This document shows, one piece after another, positions 37,209-47,663 of a stretch of DNA of 64,000 nt. The position numbers and the translations under genes are program-made. Numbering within the stretch: the stretch's first letter is position 1; each line of letters starts with the position of its first letter. Origin of the DNA: Neochlamydia sp. S13 (GTDB lineage Bacteria > Chlamydiota > Chlamydiia > Chlamydiales > Parachlamydiaceae); the NCBI RefSeq assembly GCF_000648235.2, contig NZ_AP017977.1, positions 1,364,001 through 1,428,000 of the forward strand. The letters run 5' to 3'. The notes beneath the pieces are model-generated. The model was not told the origin of the DNA and did not search any database. It saw nothing but the letters and a program-made list of their open reading frames with translations.

Positions 37209-38177
37209 TTATTCTTTTTGTTCGTGGGGGTTAGAAGGCTCCTCTTCTAGAGGCTCTTTTATTTCATTTGGTTCGGTCAAAGGTAGAGGAGAAGAAGTAG
37301 GCTCACCAAGGTCGTCCCAAAAAGAATGAAAAGAACTATTTTGTTCCTCAGAAGACAAGGGCTTAACTTCTGGAGCAGGCTCTATAATAGGAGGTAACTC
37401 ACCTTGCTCTTCTTTAAAAAACTCTTCAACTTCTTCACTCTCTCCTTCAAATTCCTCAGTGATGCTATGAAGAACTTGAACTTCATCATCTTCTTTAGTC
37501 TCTTCTCGCGTATAGAAAGCATTTTTAAAAAGTATGTTTTCTTTGTACCTTCCAATGGTCTCTGAAATTAGTGTCGGAGGAGGAGGCAATAATCCACTCA
37601 TGAAAGGAACTGTAGGCTGCGCTAGGGGCTGACCCTCTCCTGCTACTTTTCCCTCTAATGAAGAAGCTACATCTAGTTGCCCTACATCTTCTAATGATGA
37701 TATAGCTTCAGTGCCTCCTAGATCTTCTTTAATTTGCTCCTCTCGACCTCGGCGGCGCCTTTGCTGCCGTCTACGATCACGCTTTTTTTCTGCCCGATTG
37801 TCATTAGCGGCAACTTGCTCTTCTGCAATAACGTTAGATTCCTCCATAGCCGCTGGATCCATTTTATCTATAGGCATTTCCTTCACGGCCTTAGTCTCAC
37901 GTCCTCCTCCTATCTTGATAGAACGCTCCAAGCCCACATTTTTAAGTACCATGCGTGCTTCTCGCACTTCTAAAATCTCATAGTCGTTTGCGGGCACAAG
38001 AAAAGATTTTGGCTTTTCTAAGGAGCGAAAAAAAATAGCAGTACCGAAAGAAACAACTTCTAAAGCATCTACGAAGTATTCTTCTTGTCCCACATTTTTG
38101 CTATTGCGAACAACAATTTTGCACCCTTCCTTAGGCGTAATAACGGTTTCAATAATAGGTTCTCGAGTAAAATCCAC
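37209..38177 (-). CDS. Acidic/basic low-complexity protein, chlamydial CT504 type
   Basis: A 322-aa protein with GTG start. Residues about 1-95 form a compact-looking N-terminal domain (CKIVVRNSKNVGQEEYFVDAL, AIFFRSLEKPKSFLVPANDYEI). An Arg cluster follows (EKKRDRRRQQRRRRGREEQ) and then a long acidic, Pro-rich tail. It lies beside gapA, as CT504 lies beside gapA (CT505) in C. trachomatis. The Arg-rich patch suggests nucleic acid binding; function is unknown. Confidence 0.75.
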   Translation of the reverse strand: MDFTREPIIETVITPKEGCKIVVRNSKNVGQEEYFVDALEVVSFGTAIFFRSLEKPKSFLVPANDYEILEVREARMVLKNVGLERSIKIGGGRETKAVKEMPIDKMDPAAMEESNVIAEEQVAANDNRAEKKRDRRRQQRRRRGREEQIKEDLGGTEAISSLEDVGQLDVASSLEGKVAGEGQPLAQPTVPFMSGLLPPPPTLISETIGRYKENILFKNAFYTREETKEDDEVQVLHSITEEFEGESEEVEEFFKEEQGELPPIIEPAPEVKPLSSEEQNSSFHSFWDDLGEPTSSPLPLTEPNEIKEPLEEEPSNPHEQKE

Positions 38178-38212
38178 AATTAATTCAATCCTGTTTAAAT
38201 TTGCATATATAT

Positions 38213-38232
38213 TAGACTTTCAAAGAAGTCTA
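38213..38232 (-). terminator. Small hairpin after gapA
   Basis: TAGACTT and AAGTCTA arms with a 6-base loop lie about 35 bases past the gapA stop, followed on the minus strand by an AT-rich stretch. Candidate terminator only. Confidence 0.35.
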
Positions 38233-38265
38233 CTTAAGAAGCAACTACTTAACTATATGTTAATA

Positions 38266-39276
38266 TTACTCTTTCGAAGCCATATAGGCTAAAAGCTCAA
38301 CACATCTACAAGCATACCCCATCTCATTATCATACCAAGCCACAATTTTATAGAAGGTATCGTTGAGAGGTATGCCTGCATCTTTGTCAAATATTGAAGA
38401 GTATCTGCTTCCAATAAAATCACTTGACACAACCGGTTCATCACAATAGCCTAAGATACCTTTCATGTGCCCTTCTGAGGCTTTCTGCATCTCTTGGCAT
38501 ATTGATTCATAACTAGTTGGTTTGCTCAGTCTCACGGTTAGATCGACAATAGAGACATCCACCACAGGGACTCTCAATGCCATACCCGTAAGTTTTCCTT
38601 TCACTTGAGGAAGGCATAAAGCTACAGCTTTTGCAGCTCCAGTCGAAGAAGGTATAATATTCTGACTAGCAGCCCTGCCTCCCCTTAAATCTTTATGAGA
38701 GGGTCCATCAACTGTAGGCTGTGTAGCTGTCATAGCATGCACAGTCGTCATTAGACCTTCTTCAATTCCAAAATTCTCTAGCAACACTTTAGTAATAGGT
38801 GCTAAACAATTAGTCGTACAAGAAGCATTTGACACAATTTTGTCATTTGCTGGATTATATTTTTCTTCATTAACACCTAAAACGATAGTAGCGATTCCTT
38901 CTCCTTTCGCAGGTGCTGATATTAAAACTCTCTTAGCTCCTGATTTTAAATGCTTACCTGCCTCATCAAAAGAAGTAAATAAACCTGTTGATTCTAAAAC
39001 ATAATCTACTTGAAGATCTTTCCAAGGAAGCTTTTGAGGATCTTTCTCAGCGTTAACTCGTATTTTTTTTCCATTAAAGAGAAGATATTCTCCTTCCTCT
39101 TTAATTTCCCCTTTAAATTTACCATGTACTGTATCATATTTTAATAAATAAGCCAAATTGCTGGGAGAAACAACATCATTAATGGCTACCACTTGCATAT
39201 CATTTCTTTCACTAATTAAGCGAAAAACCAAACGACCAATGCGGCCAAATCCATTAATGGCAATTTTTAGGGACAT
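38266..39276 (-). CDS. gapA: Glyceraldehyde-3-phosphate dehydrogenase
   Basis: A 336-aa glycolytic enzyme. The NAD-binding INGFGRIGR starts the protein, the catalytic Cys153 is in [12 protein letters not shown], and [13 protein letters not shown] and [11 protein letters not shown] are conserved. Acts in the cytoplasm as a tetramer. Its right neighbour in Chlamydia would be rplQ, but here about 6 kb with a TPR gene and the UPF0158-type gene lie between them. Confidence 0.97.
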   Translation of the reverse strand: MSLKIAINGFGRIGRLVFRLISERNDMQVVAINDVVSPSNLAYLLKYDTVHGKFKGEIKEEGEYLLFNGKKIRVNAEKDPQKLPWKDLQVDYVLESTGLFTSFDEAGKHLKSGAKRVLISAPAKGEGIATIVLGVNEEKYNPANDKIVSNASCTTNCLAPITKVLLENFGIEEGLMTTVHAMTATQPTVDGPSHKDLRGGRAASQNIIPSSTGAAKAVALCLPQVKGKLTGMALRVPVVDVSIVDLTVRLSKPTSYESICQEMQKASEGHMKGILGYCDEPVVSSDFIGSRYSSIFDKDAGIPLNDTFYKIVAWYDNEMGYACRCVELLAYMASKE

Positions 39277-39505
39277 AGCTAGATTCCTTAAAAAGTCATA
39301 ATCATCCTTTTTATCATAGATGAGACTTAAGGAGAAAGTAAAGGAAATAATCTTAGCAAAATTTCAAGTGCGTTTGTATAAATTAATTCTTTTCACTACC
39401 ATTTTTATTAACTTTTTAATAAGTTTGCTTTAAAAAATATATACTTTTATATATATTCTATTCATAAATTAACAATAAACCTGAAATGATATAATTTGTT
39501 AACAA

Positions 39506-42500
39506 ATGGATAAGATCATGCATCAGCTTTCATCAGGAACTTTTCACATTCACCCTTTAATTTTTCCCGCCTTTGTGAACCAAGAAAAACAATCTAAAGA
39601 TTCTATAAGGAATACTACAGTTTACGCAGAAATCGCTTTAAAAATATTTAAAGAACTAGGACTACAGGATTTATGCCGAACACAATTGGTTTGTAAAGAG
39701 TGGAAACAATTAATTGAAAGCAGTTTTTTAGCTAAAGAAAAAGCCTATACCTTAGCTTTAAAACATGCTATTCGGAAGAAAGACCTTATTCAAGAAGCCT
39801 TTTATATAGAAAAACTTGGGGATGTTTATGTGAAAAAATGGACCTTCGAAGCTTTTTTGCAAGCGGCAGCGCTTTATAATTATGCTTTGCAAAGGCATTT
39901 TCTATCTCATTCCTTAGAAGGCAAACAAAAAGTTCTTAAAGAAAAGTTATCAAAAGTTCAAGATTTACTGGTTAGAGAATGTAAAGGCAGAAGTGTAGAC
40001 TTAGCCACAATAGAAGATCAATTTGAAAGCAACCGTAAGATATTAAAAGGATTTAGGACGGAAATAGAGGCAAAAATTCAAGCCTTATCCGAAACTCCTT
40101 CTTCTCAAGAAGTAATGGAGCTCTATCGTGAAATAGATCAAGGAATAAAAACCTTTTTTGAACATATTGTGGCACAAAGCCTAGATACATTAGGGCCTCC
40201 TCCTTGTGAATACTCTATGATAGGCTTTGGTTCACTTGCTAGAGAAGAGATGACGCCTTACTCCGATCTAGAGTTTGGCATTCTTATCCAAGAAGATAAT
40301 CCTATTAATAGAGATTATTTCAGACGTCTAGCCACTCTTCTTCACTTGAAAGTGATCAACTTAGGTGAAACGATCCTACCTGCTTTAAATATTCCTTGCT
40401 TAAAAGCCATCAATTTTTTTGATGACATTACGCCGCGAGGCTTTGCCTTTGATGGGGCAGGAGTTGAAGGAAAAGGCTGCAAAACTCCTTTGGGTAATGG
40501 CAAGACATTTGAGCTTATCCAAACTCCAGAGAAGATGGCTCAATATATTGGTAAAGATAATGAAAATCAATGGTGGCATGAAAGAGAACCCCATCTTCCT
40601 CTGGAACTTTTAAATTTTATTCACCTTCAAGGTAGTCGCAAATTAACTGAGCAGTATAATGAAAATGTTCAAAAAAAACTTAATGCTCCTTGCCAAAAAG
40701 GCCTTACTCTGCGTCAGTACTTAGCTAAATTTCATTTGTTTTTAGCAGATATGAATACTTTCGATCCAGGAATGGGCGATTTAAGTAGGGAGGGCATGCT
40801 TTTTAAAGTCAAAGATGATTTTTATCGCTTTCCTCATTTAGCATTGGATCGTTTAGCTCTTCTTAGAGGGGTAACAGCTCCTAACACATTTGCAAGAATC
40901 GATCAACTACACAAGCTAAAGACTTTAACAGTTAGCGCAAGAGAAAAAATAAAAGAGTGGATGAGTATAGCGCTATTTATGCGCCTTAAAACCTATTCTC
41001 ATTATCAAGCCCAACGAGAGATGATGAACCCATTGATCAGACCCTTTAAGTTCGATGAGCCTACCCTTATCCAAAAGCAGTTTGCTTTAGATCATAAGGC
41101 ATTAGAAAATATAAAAAAGATTTATCTTATTTTTATTCCATTCCGTCAGGCTATTCAAGAATTTTTCTTAGGTCATGAAGAGAGACTTACCTCTTCCTCT
41201 TTAGATGACGACTCACCCCAGATCCAGGGAGACATAGCCAGAAGAATATTTCAACAAGAAGAGGCAAAAAAGTGTTACCTTAAAGCTCTACAAGAAAACT
41301 CGGAAAACACTTATGCCCTGAAATCTCTTGGGCTTATCTACGAGAACCAAGGAAATTTAGAAAAAGCTGCTGAATATACCCACGCGTCACTCGCTATTGC
41401 TATTAAGCGCGGCGGTAAAAACTGCCCCGAGGTGGCAACAGTTTATAATAACTTGTTAATGATCTACTATGCCCAAGGAAATTTAGCGATAGCAGCTGAG
41501 TATGGTAATCAAGCACTCCAAATTAATATTAATCTGTATGGTAAAAATCATTCCTATGTAGCAAATAGCTATAATAGCCTTGGTTTAGTCTACCAAGAAC
41601 AAGGGAATTTAGAATCGGGTCGCCCAAGGGAACTTCCCCCTTAGGCTCCCACAGACACGTACGTGAAACTCTCGCTTCATACGGCTCCTATTGTTCTTCA
41701 AGCTTTCCAGCCTTTTCCCCACCCCCATAAGTTCCTCGTATTTCTACTTGACTTATTGAGTTGGATTGAACAATTCAACCCCTTCGCTCCCCCTTCATTA
41801 CAAAGGCTTCTTCACTACTACGAGTTGATCTGCCCCTCATACATGCTTCGATATTTCCCACTTTGTGTTCTTCACTTATATGGTTTTCTCTTAACATCAT
41901 CTATGAAGTTCCCACGTTCCATACAAAAGCCTAGACTAAGTTCACGCTATCTTTATGCCGGACGCCATTTAGGCAGTAAACAGGTTGCCCCTAAATTTAT
42001 CCTGGAAGAGCTTTTAACCCCCAGTTTTGACATCATCCTTAAGCTTTCGACACTTGGACCAATAGTTCACTTTCGTTCGTCTCCTTAGCCCTCACCTGAT
42101 ATGCTTATCATACCTTTTCCTTAACGCTCACTACCTTGGCTTTTGACCAAAGCAGCTTAAGGTGGTTTGAAATCTCTTCCTGCAAAGCGACTTCGAGGAG
42201 CCATTTTCCTCATCTTTCGTATAGTTACGCACATCTATAATGTGCTCGTGGCACACAAAAGCCAGTGAATCTCTTAATCAAGCCCTTGCAATAGACCATA
42301 AGCTTTTGGGTGAAAATCATTCCATGGTGGCAAAAGATTACAATAATTTAGGAATGCTGTACAAAGATAAAGGAAATTTAAAAAAAGCAACTGAATTTAT
42401 CCGTCATGCTCTTGCCATCAATTTTAAGCTTTACGGTAAAAACCATCCGCATGTAGCTACCTGTTATAACAATTTGAGCCTCATTTATGAGGACCAAGGA

Positions 42501-43673
42501 AACATAAAAAAAGCCCGTAAGTATGCTGATAAAACACTCACAATTCGACTTAATCTTTATGGTAAAAATCATCCCCTGGTGGCAATAACTTATAATAACC
42601 TAGGGCTTATCTATGAGAACCAAGGAAATTTAAAAAAAGCTTTTAATTATACTGATAAAGCCCTTCAGATTAACCTTAAACTTCTAGGCAAAAATAATCC
42701 GACTGTCGCAAAGCTTTACAATCACCTAGGGCAAATCTATCAAAAACAAGGAAATTTAGAAAAGGCCATTCAGTTTATTAACAAAGCCCTCGCAATTAAC
42801 ATCAAGCTGGGAGGTGAAAATCAACCATCTGTAGCAATAGATTACCAAAACTTGGGAAGCGTCTACTTAGATCAAGGCAATTTAGACAAGGCGGAAGAGT
42901 ATATTAACAAAGCGCTTGCCATTAACCTTAACCTTTTCGGCGAAAATCATCCCTTTCTTACCGCCAGTTATAATAGCCTAGGACTTCTCTATCGAAAGCA
43001 AGGAAATTTAGAAAATGCCCTTAAGTATGCCAATAAGGCATTCGCCATTAATATTAAATTTTATGGAAAAAATCATCCTACAGTGGCAATAGATTACAAC
43101 AATCTAGGAGGAATTTATCGGGAGCAAGGTAATTTAGAAAAAGCTTTTGAATATATCAATGAAGCACTCGATATTGATCTCAAGCTTTTCGGGGATAATC
43201 ATCCTACAGTGGCAATAGATTACAACAATCTAGGAAGAATCTTTTTAGCTCGAAGCAATTTAAAAAAAGCCATTGAGTGTGTCAATCAAGCACTCGCCAT
43301 CAACCTTAAGTTTTTTGGCAAAGACCATTCTACTGTGGCATGCAATTATAATAATTTAGGATTCCTTTATGAAGAACAAGGAGATCCAATAAAAGCTATT
43401 GAGTATATCAATCAAGCAATCGACATTGATCTTAAGCTTTTTGGTGAAAATCATCCTACACTAGCAGTATATTATACTAATCTGGGAAGGATCTATCAAG
43501 CCCAAGGAAATTTAAACCTAGCACTTAAGTACGCCCATACAGCACTTGATATTAACCTTAAGCTTTATGGAGAAAATCATCCACAGACAGTGGAAAACTA
43601 CAAAAATCTAGAGAGTATCTTACCAAGAGAAAAAAAATTTATTTATACAGGACAAAAAATAATCTTTTCATAA
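39506..43673 (+). pseudogene. F-box / nucleotidyltransferase / TPR giant protein 3, split by antisense intron
   Basis: Exon-like parts are 39506-41613 and 42257-43673. Removing 41614-42256 exactly gives a 1174-aa frame with the join QGNLEKASESLNQAL, which keeps the 42-residue TPR period. Domains: F-box-like at about 40-75 (EIALKIFKELGLQDLCRTQ), nucleotidyltransferase motif at 240-257 (Gly242-Ser243, Asp254, Glu256), then about thirteen TPRs. The inserted group II intron is on the opposite strand, so splicing of this mRNA cannot remove it. A truncated protein of about 712 residues with F-box and nucleotidyltransferase parts may still be made. Confidence 0.8.
41614..42256 (-). mobile_element. 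Mini group II intron, copy 2 (643 bp, antisense in TPR gene)
   Basis: The minus strand runs from GTGTGCCACGAGCACA (42256) to CGACCCGAT (41614). Domain V is at 41654-41687 (GAGCCGTATGAAGCG...). EBS1 AAAAGCC (plus-strand 42138-42144) pairs with the 5' exon end GGCTTTT, as at copy 1. The two copies have identical length and differ by scattered substitutions only. The 3' arm of domain V (TACGTGTC) pairs less well with its 5' arm than the full-length intron's does, so splicing activity is doubtful. Confidence 0.85.
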
Positions 43674-43900
43674 ATAAACCTTCTTAGAAGGAGTTGAGAA
43701 TAAAAGAGGAGATAGAATTAGTTGACATTCATGATTAGGCAGCAGGCAATCAAAGTACCTAAGAAGGTGTCCTTGAACCTCTGCTTTGATAAATGAAAAC
43801 CCATTCAATAGAAGGAGGAGTATAATGCTTAAGAAGCTACTTTACTGAGCTGAGCAATAAAGAAAAAGAATAGGAAGAAATAAGCCTTTTTTTGTTTTCT

Positions 43901-44046
43901 ATGAAAAAAAGAGGGCGGCCCTATAAACATTTTGAACGAAACCCATTAGATGCTATCCTTTATCTAAACTTTGCAGGACGTCAATAAAGGCCTCTTCTCA
44001 TGATTTTCCTCTTTGGAGGATAGTTTTAAATTATTTCTCTAGCAGC
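43901..44046 (+). pseudogene. IS5-family transposase N-terminal remnant
   Basis: An ATG at 43901 opens MKKRGRPYKHFERNPLDAIL, matching the N-terminus of IS5-family transposases. After a frame change HDFPLWRIVLNYFS follows in another frame. No inverted repeats are evident. The rest of 43674-44287 contains no gene I can support. Confidence 0.55.
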
Positions 44047-44287
44047 ACCATACAACCCTCTGGCAGCAGAGCAAGAGCTATCTAAATCTTATGGGCAAGC
44101 TGCTAATTGTTATGAAAGAAGAAGTAAAGAATATAGAGAAGAAAGAGATGAATATATAAAAAGGGATAGGCAATCATAGGAAAATGTTGCCTAAACTAAC
44201 CTTAAATATAGTAAAATCAGATATCCGAAACATTCGCTCCTTTGCTAAAGGCTATTCATACCGCACGAGCACTAGCCATGAGCAGGG

Positions 44288-45532
44288 TTATTTTGGAGGC
44301 TTATTTGCTTTAATTTTTTGTTTAGGTTTACCTTTAGCTGTTTTAGAATCCATTAATTTAATCTTACTATTCTTAGCTAACGGTTTAGGTTTATTCTCCT
44401 TAGGAGAAGCTTTTACAGCTTTAGCTTTGCGTGAAGAGGAATTATCTTTAGACTTCTGAGTAGGCTTCCTAGCTGGCTTAGAAGATGTCGAGGGTGTCCC
44501 GTTCACATCTATAGCTTTGCTAATTGCTTGATTGTTATCGGCGCTGAAGGCAAAATCTTCTCCCTCTTGCTCCTCTTCTCCATCAAAATGATTAATAGTT
44601 ACCTTATCAGCTATTTCTATGAACCTTTTAGACTCTGGCTTGCTTTTATCCTGATCCAACCATTTAGTAGATAAATTGCGTAAAGCTGCCAACTTTTGAT
44701 TAATACTCTGAAGATTTTGATCCATGCCATCATGGAGATGACGCCTGCTTGCTAAAAGCTGTCCTTCATTTTCAAATTTAGAAGAGAAGGTCACTGCTGA
44801 GGCGGTTAAATCAGGTGTAAATAAAAACAAACGCATAGAAGGTGGCACAGTTGTATAGACATCAGTAGCAATCTGAGGCTCAAACTCTTGCTTGACAGCT
44901 TGCTTTGGAGGCCTTCCGCGTTTAGGACGAGGATTTAGAGCTTCATTAGAGTAATAAGTCTTAGCTTTTGCTAGCAAGGCTTTTCTAGCTTGTAAGATAT
45001 CTTTACCTACTTTTGTGTCAAATAGATGGCGTTTAACCTTTTCTAAAAGTGATTTAGGTAAATCTAAATCCTCTTCGAACACAAAATGAAACTGGTTATT
45101 TCTTAACCACTCAATAATACGAATGCGAGATCTTTCTTGGTAAAATTGCTGCCATTTTTCTAATTCGGAAAGATGGTCGTAGATGAACTCAAGAAAGTTT
45201 TCTCTAGCTTCTTTGGATTGAATGATTTCTAGTAATTTTTCCTTCGTATCAATATCATACACTTTTTCATTGACGAAACCTTCCATAATCTTTTTAGTTT
45301 CATAAAAAGTTAATTTAGGAATAAGAAAGTAACGCTCACTATTCTGGCGCAATTCCTGTTCTAATGCCTCAATCTCTTCCTGAGGTTTATCCAGGTCTAC
45401 ATAAATTATAAAGCCCTCTTGGCGGTCAAGATAAAAATCACGTTCATCATCGGACTTTGTAAAACCTTCGATAAGTCGATGGCAACGCAAAATAAGAGGG
45501 TTTTGAGCTTCTTTGAGTGTCTTACTCCTCAT
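44288..45532 (-). CDS. UPF0158-family protein (CT429 type) with lysine-rich tail
   Basis: ATG at 45532 has AGGAA upstream (a TTG at 45538 is also in frame); 414 aa. Residues 1 to about 200 match the chlamydial UPF0158 family: DDERDFYLDRQEGFIIYVDL, KVYDIDTKEKLLEI and RSRIRIIEWLRNNQFHFVFE. An AT-hook-like PKRGRPPK follows at about 205-212. The C-terminal 90 residues are Lys-, Pro- and Ser-rich and resemble histone tails. Family function is unknown; the AT hook and tail suggest DNA binding. It lies downstream of the ribosomal operon terminator. Confidence 0.8.
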   Translation of the reverse strand: MRSKTLKEAQNPLILRCHRLIEGFTKSDDERDFYLDRQEGFIIYVDLDKPQEEIEALEQELRQNSERYFLIPKLTFYETKKIMEGFVNEKVYDIDTKEKLLEIIQSKEARENFLEFIYDHLSELEKWQQFYQERSRIRIIEWLRNNQFHFVFEEDLDLPKSLLEKVKRHLFDTKVGKDILQARKALLAKAKTYYSNEALNPRPKRGRPPKQAVKQEFEPQIATDVYTTVPPSMRLFLFTPDLTASAVTFSSKFENEGQLLASRRHLHDGMDQNLQSINQKLAALRNLSTKWLDQDKSKPESKRFIEIADKVTINHFDGEEEQEGEDFAFSADNNQAISKAIDVNGTPSTSSKPARKPTQKSKDNSSSRKAKAVKASPKENKPKPLAKNSKIKLMDSKTAKGKPKQKIKANKPPK

Positions 45533-45568
45533 GGGCAACGTTCCTTTAAAAATGTATATAGATACAAA

Positions 45569-45592
45569 AAGATCGCATAATTATGCGATCTT
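45569..45592 (-). terminator. Terminator of the S10-spc-alpha operon
   Basis: A perfect 24-base palindrome (12-bp arms AAGATCGCATAA and TTATGCGATCTT) is followed on the minus strand by TTTTTG. It stands 35 bases past the rplQ stop and ends the ribosomal transcript before the UPF0158-type gene. Confidence 0.85.
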
Positions 45593-45627
45593 CTATACTA
45601 AAACTCTATAATAACTAGATTAGGCTC

Positions 45628-46056
45628 TTAGTTGTCAAGATATTCGATAATACACATTTGAGTATTATCGCCCACACGACGTTGAGCTTTTACGATTCGT
45701 GTATATCCACCCGCTCTGCTTGCAAAGCGTGGTCCTAATACACTAAATAGTTTATCAATCACTTGCCTATCTGTATTATAGGCACTTGTGTCCCCTTTAC
45801 GAGCAGCACGTGCTTCTTTGTCAGTCAACGCGTTGAAACGAACCATCATTTCACTAATTGCACGACGTCTGGTAGCTAAAGTGTTTTTCTTTGCTAAAGT
45901 GATCATTTTATCGGCATAACGACGTAGCGCTTTTGCTTTCGGCACCGTTGTTTCGATGCGCTCATTTTCGATCAATGATTTTAACATATTGGCAAACATA
46001 CACCGTCTATGTGAACTGGTACGGCTTAGTTTACATGTATCTTTTCTGTGTCTCAT
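45628..46056 (-). CDS. rplQ: 50S ribosomal protein L17
   Basis: A 142-aa protein starting [20 protein letters not shown], the universal L17 N-terminus, with LITHE-type [19 protein letters not shown]17 lines the polypeptide exit tunnel. Last gene of the alpha operon, 17 bp after rpoA and just before the terminator. Confidence 0.97.
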   Translation of the reverse strand: MRHRKDTCKLSRTSSHRRCMFANMLKSLIENERIETTVPKAKALRRYADKMITLAKKNTLATRRRAISEMMVRFNALTDKEARAARKGDTSAYNTDRQVIDKLFSVLGPRFASRAGGYTRIVKAQRRVGDNTQMCIIEYLDN

Positions 46057-46073
46057 ATCTTATTACCTAGCTG

Positions 46074-47189
46074 CTAATCTTCAACTTTTGCTAATTCTTT
46101 TCTACCTTTTTTGTCTTCATTGTAATGCTTGATCTTATCTTTCACATTATCATGTGTAATACCATAGCGAGAAAGATCCATGCCAAGAGATAAATTCATT
46201 TCATGAAGTTTAGCTTTAATTTCATTTAAAGATTTCTTACCGAAATTTCGAAACTCAAGCATTTTCCTCTCAGGAATGGATACAAGTTCAGCAATTGTAT
46301 CAATGTTTGCTCCACTCAAGCAATTGGTTGACCTAACGGATAACTCAATCTCATCAATACGAAGGCAAAGTTTTTCCATCATTTCATCTGCATCGCTATC
46401 TCCATCACCCAATCCTTCGTCAAACACAAGTGAGTGGGATTTGGCTTTTGTAAATACGTCGAAATGCTTAACACCAATTTGAGATGCAAATGAAACTGCT
46501 TCTACAGGAGTCACCCGTCCATCTGTCACGACTTCAAAGATTAAGCGATCAAAATCTGTATCCTGACCTACGCGCGTATTTTCTACAAAATAGTTAACAA
46601 TACGTACAGGTGAAAAGGAGGCATCTAAAAGGATTTCATCAGCGGTTTTATCATAGATAATATGCCGTTCTGAAGGTACGTAGCCACGTCCTATAGCCAC
46701 ACGCAGATCTAATTGGCGTTTCATAGGCTTAGTAACCGTGAATAGATGAAGTCCCGAATTAACAACTTCATATGAACCATCTTTTACAATATCACCTAGA
46801 GTAACTTTATACTGACCATTATTCTTGTCAAGCTCCTCTTGAGTAATATCTAAAACACATGTCAAAATGCGAGTATCACGGCTGTAAGAACTTTCATCGG
46901 TGGGCAACTTTCTTAAAAGAGCACCTTTTAAATTGAGCACGATATTGGTCATATCTTCGATAACACCCTCAATGGCCATATATTCATGGGGCACCCCTTC
47001 AATACGCAAGGCAATAATAGCAGGAGCTTCTAGAGAAGAGAGCATCATACGTCGCATGGAGTTTCCAATTGTATGACCAAATCCACGCTCAAAAGGTTCT
47101 GCAATGATTCGAGCCACGTTGGAATTGTCTTTATCCTCTTCTACTAAAATTTTTTGGGGCATTTCGAACTTGCCGTATTTGACAGACAT
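46074..47189 (-). CDS. rpoA: RNA polymerase alpha subunit
   Basis: A 371-aa subunit. The N-terminal dimerisation domain (FERGFGHTIGNSMRRMMLSS, EGVPHEYM) spans about 1-235, and the C-terminal domain at about 265-330 has the helix-hairpin-helix text RSTNCLSGANIDTIAELV and FGKKSLNEIK. A longer charged tail (residues 340-371) follows. Located between rpsK and rplQ as is usual. Confidence 0.97.
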   Translation of the reverse strand: MSVKYGKFEMPQKILVEEDKDNSNVARIIAEPFERGFGHTIGNSMRRMMLSSLEAPAIIALRIEGVPHEYMAIEGVIEDMTNIVLNLKGALLRKLPTDESSYSRDTRILTCVLDITQEELDKNNGQYKVTLGDIVKDGSYEVVNSGLHLFTVTKPMKRQLDLRVAIGRGYVPSERHIIYDKTADEILLDASFSPVRIVNYFVENTRVGQDTDFDRLIFEVVTDGRVTPVEAVSFASQIGVKHFDVFTKAKSHSLVFDEGLGDGDSDADEMMEKLCLRIDEIELSVRSTNCLSGANIDTIAELVSIPERKMLEFRNFGKKSLNEIKAKLHEMNLSLGMDLSRYGITHDNVKDKIKHYNEDKKGRKELAKVED

Positions 47190-47228
47190 TAAGCGACTCC
47201 TAAATAATTAAAAATTTCTGAGTGTTTA

Positions 47229-47642
47229 TTACACCCGTCTACGTTTACGAGGACGGCACCCGTTATGTGGTACTGGTGTGGTATCACGAATAGCAGTTAT
47301 TAACAAACCAGTGCTTTGCAAACCGCGTACAGCAGATTCACGACCTGCTCCTGGCCCTTTTAGGTTAACTTCAATTTCTTTCATTCCTAACGACATAGCT
47401 GCTTTGCCTGCATCTTGTGCAGCTACAGTCGCTGCGAACGCTGAAGACTTACGAGAACCTGAAAAGTTTACTTTTCCGGCTGAAGACCAGGATATAACGC
47501 GACCCGAAGGGTCAGTAATAGCAATAATTGTATTGTTAAAAGTCGCCTTCACAAAGGCAATTCCAGATGGAACGTTCTGATGGCTTCTTTTTTTTGCTTT
47601 AACAGGCTTTTTTGTTGTTGTTGTGGCTGACTGCTTAGACAA
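47229..47642 (-). CDS. rpsK: 30S ribosomal protein S11
   Basis: A 137-aa protein with [18 protein letters not shown] and the C-terminal [13 protein letters not shown], both diagnostic of S11. The start is TTG at 47642 with AAGAGGAG ten bases upstream; no ATG lies near the expected N-terminus. S11 lies in the 30S platform. The Lys/Thr-rich first 20 residues are longer than usual. Confidence 0.95.
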   Translation of the reverse strand: MSKQSATTTTKKPVKAKKRSHQNVPSGIAFVKATFNNTIIAITDPSGRVISWSSAGKVNFSGSRKSSAFAATVAAQDAGKAAMSLGMKEIEVNLKGPGAGRESAVRGLQSTGLLITAIRDTTPVPHNGCRPRKRRRV

Positions 47643-47663
47643 AGTAGAGCACTCCTCTTAAAA

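Noticed and set aside
37711-37983. Plus-strand ORFs over the CT504-like gene, and many over ribosomal genes
   Set aside because: They are shadows of well-supported minus-strand genes and lack ribosome-binding sites or recognisable domains.
44184-44459. Plus-strand ORF of 91 aa rich in Leu
   Set aside because: It is largely the antisense of the lysine-rich tail of the UPF0158-type gene.
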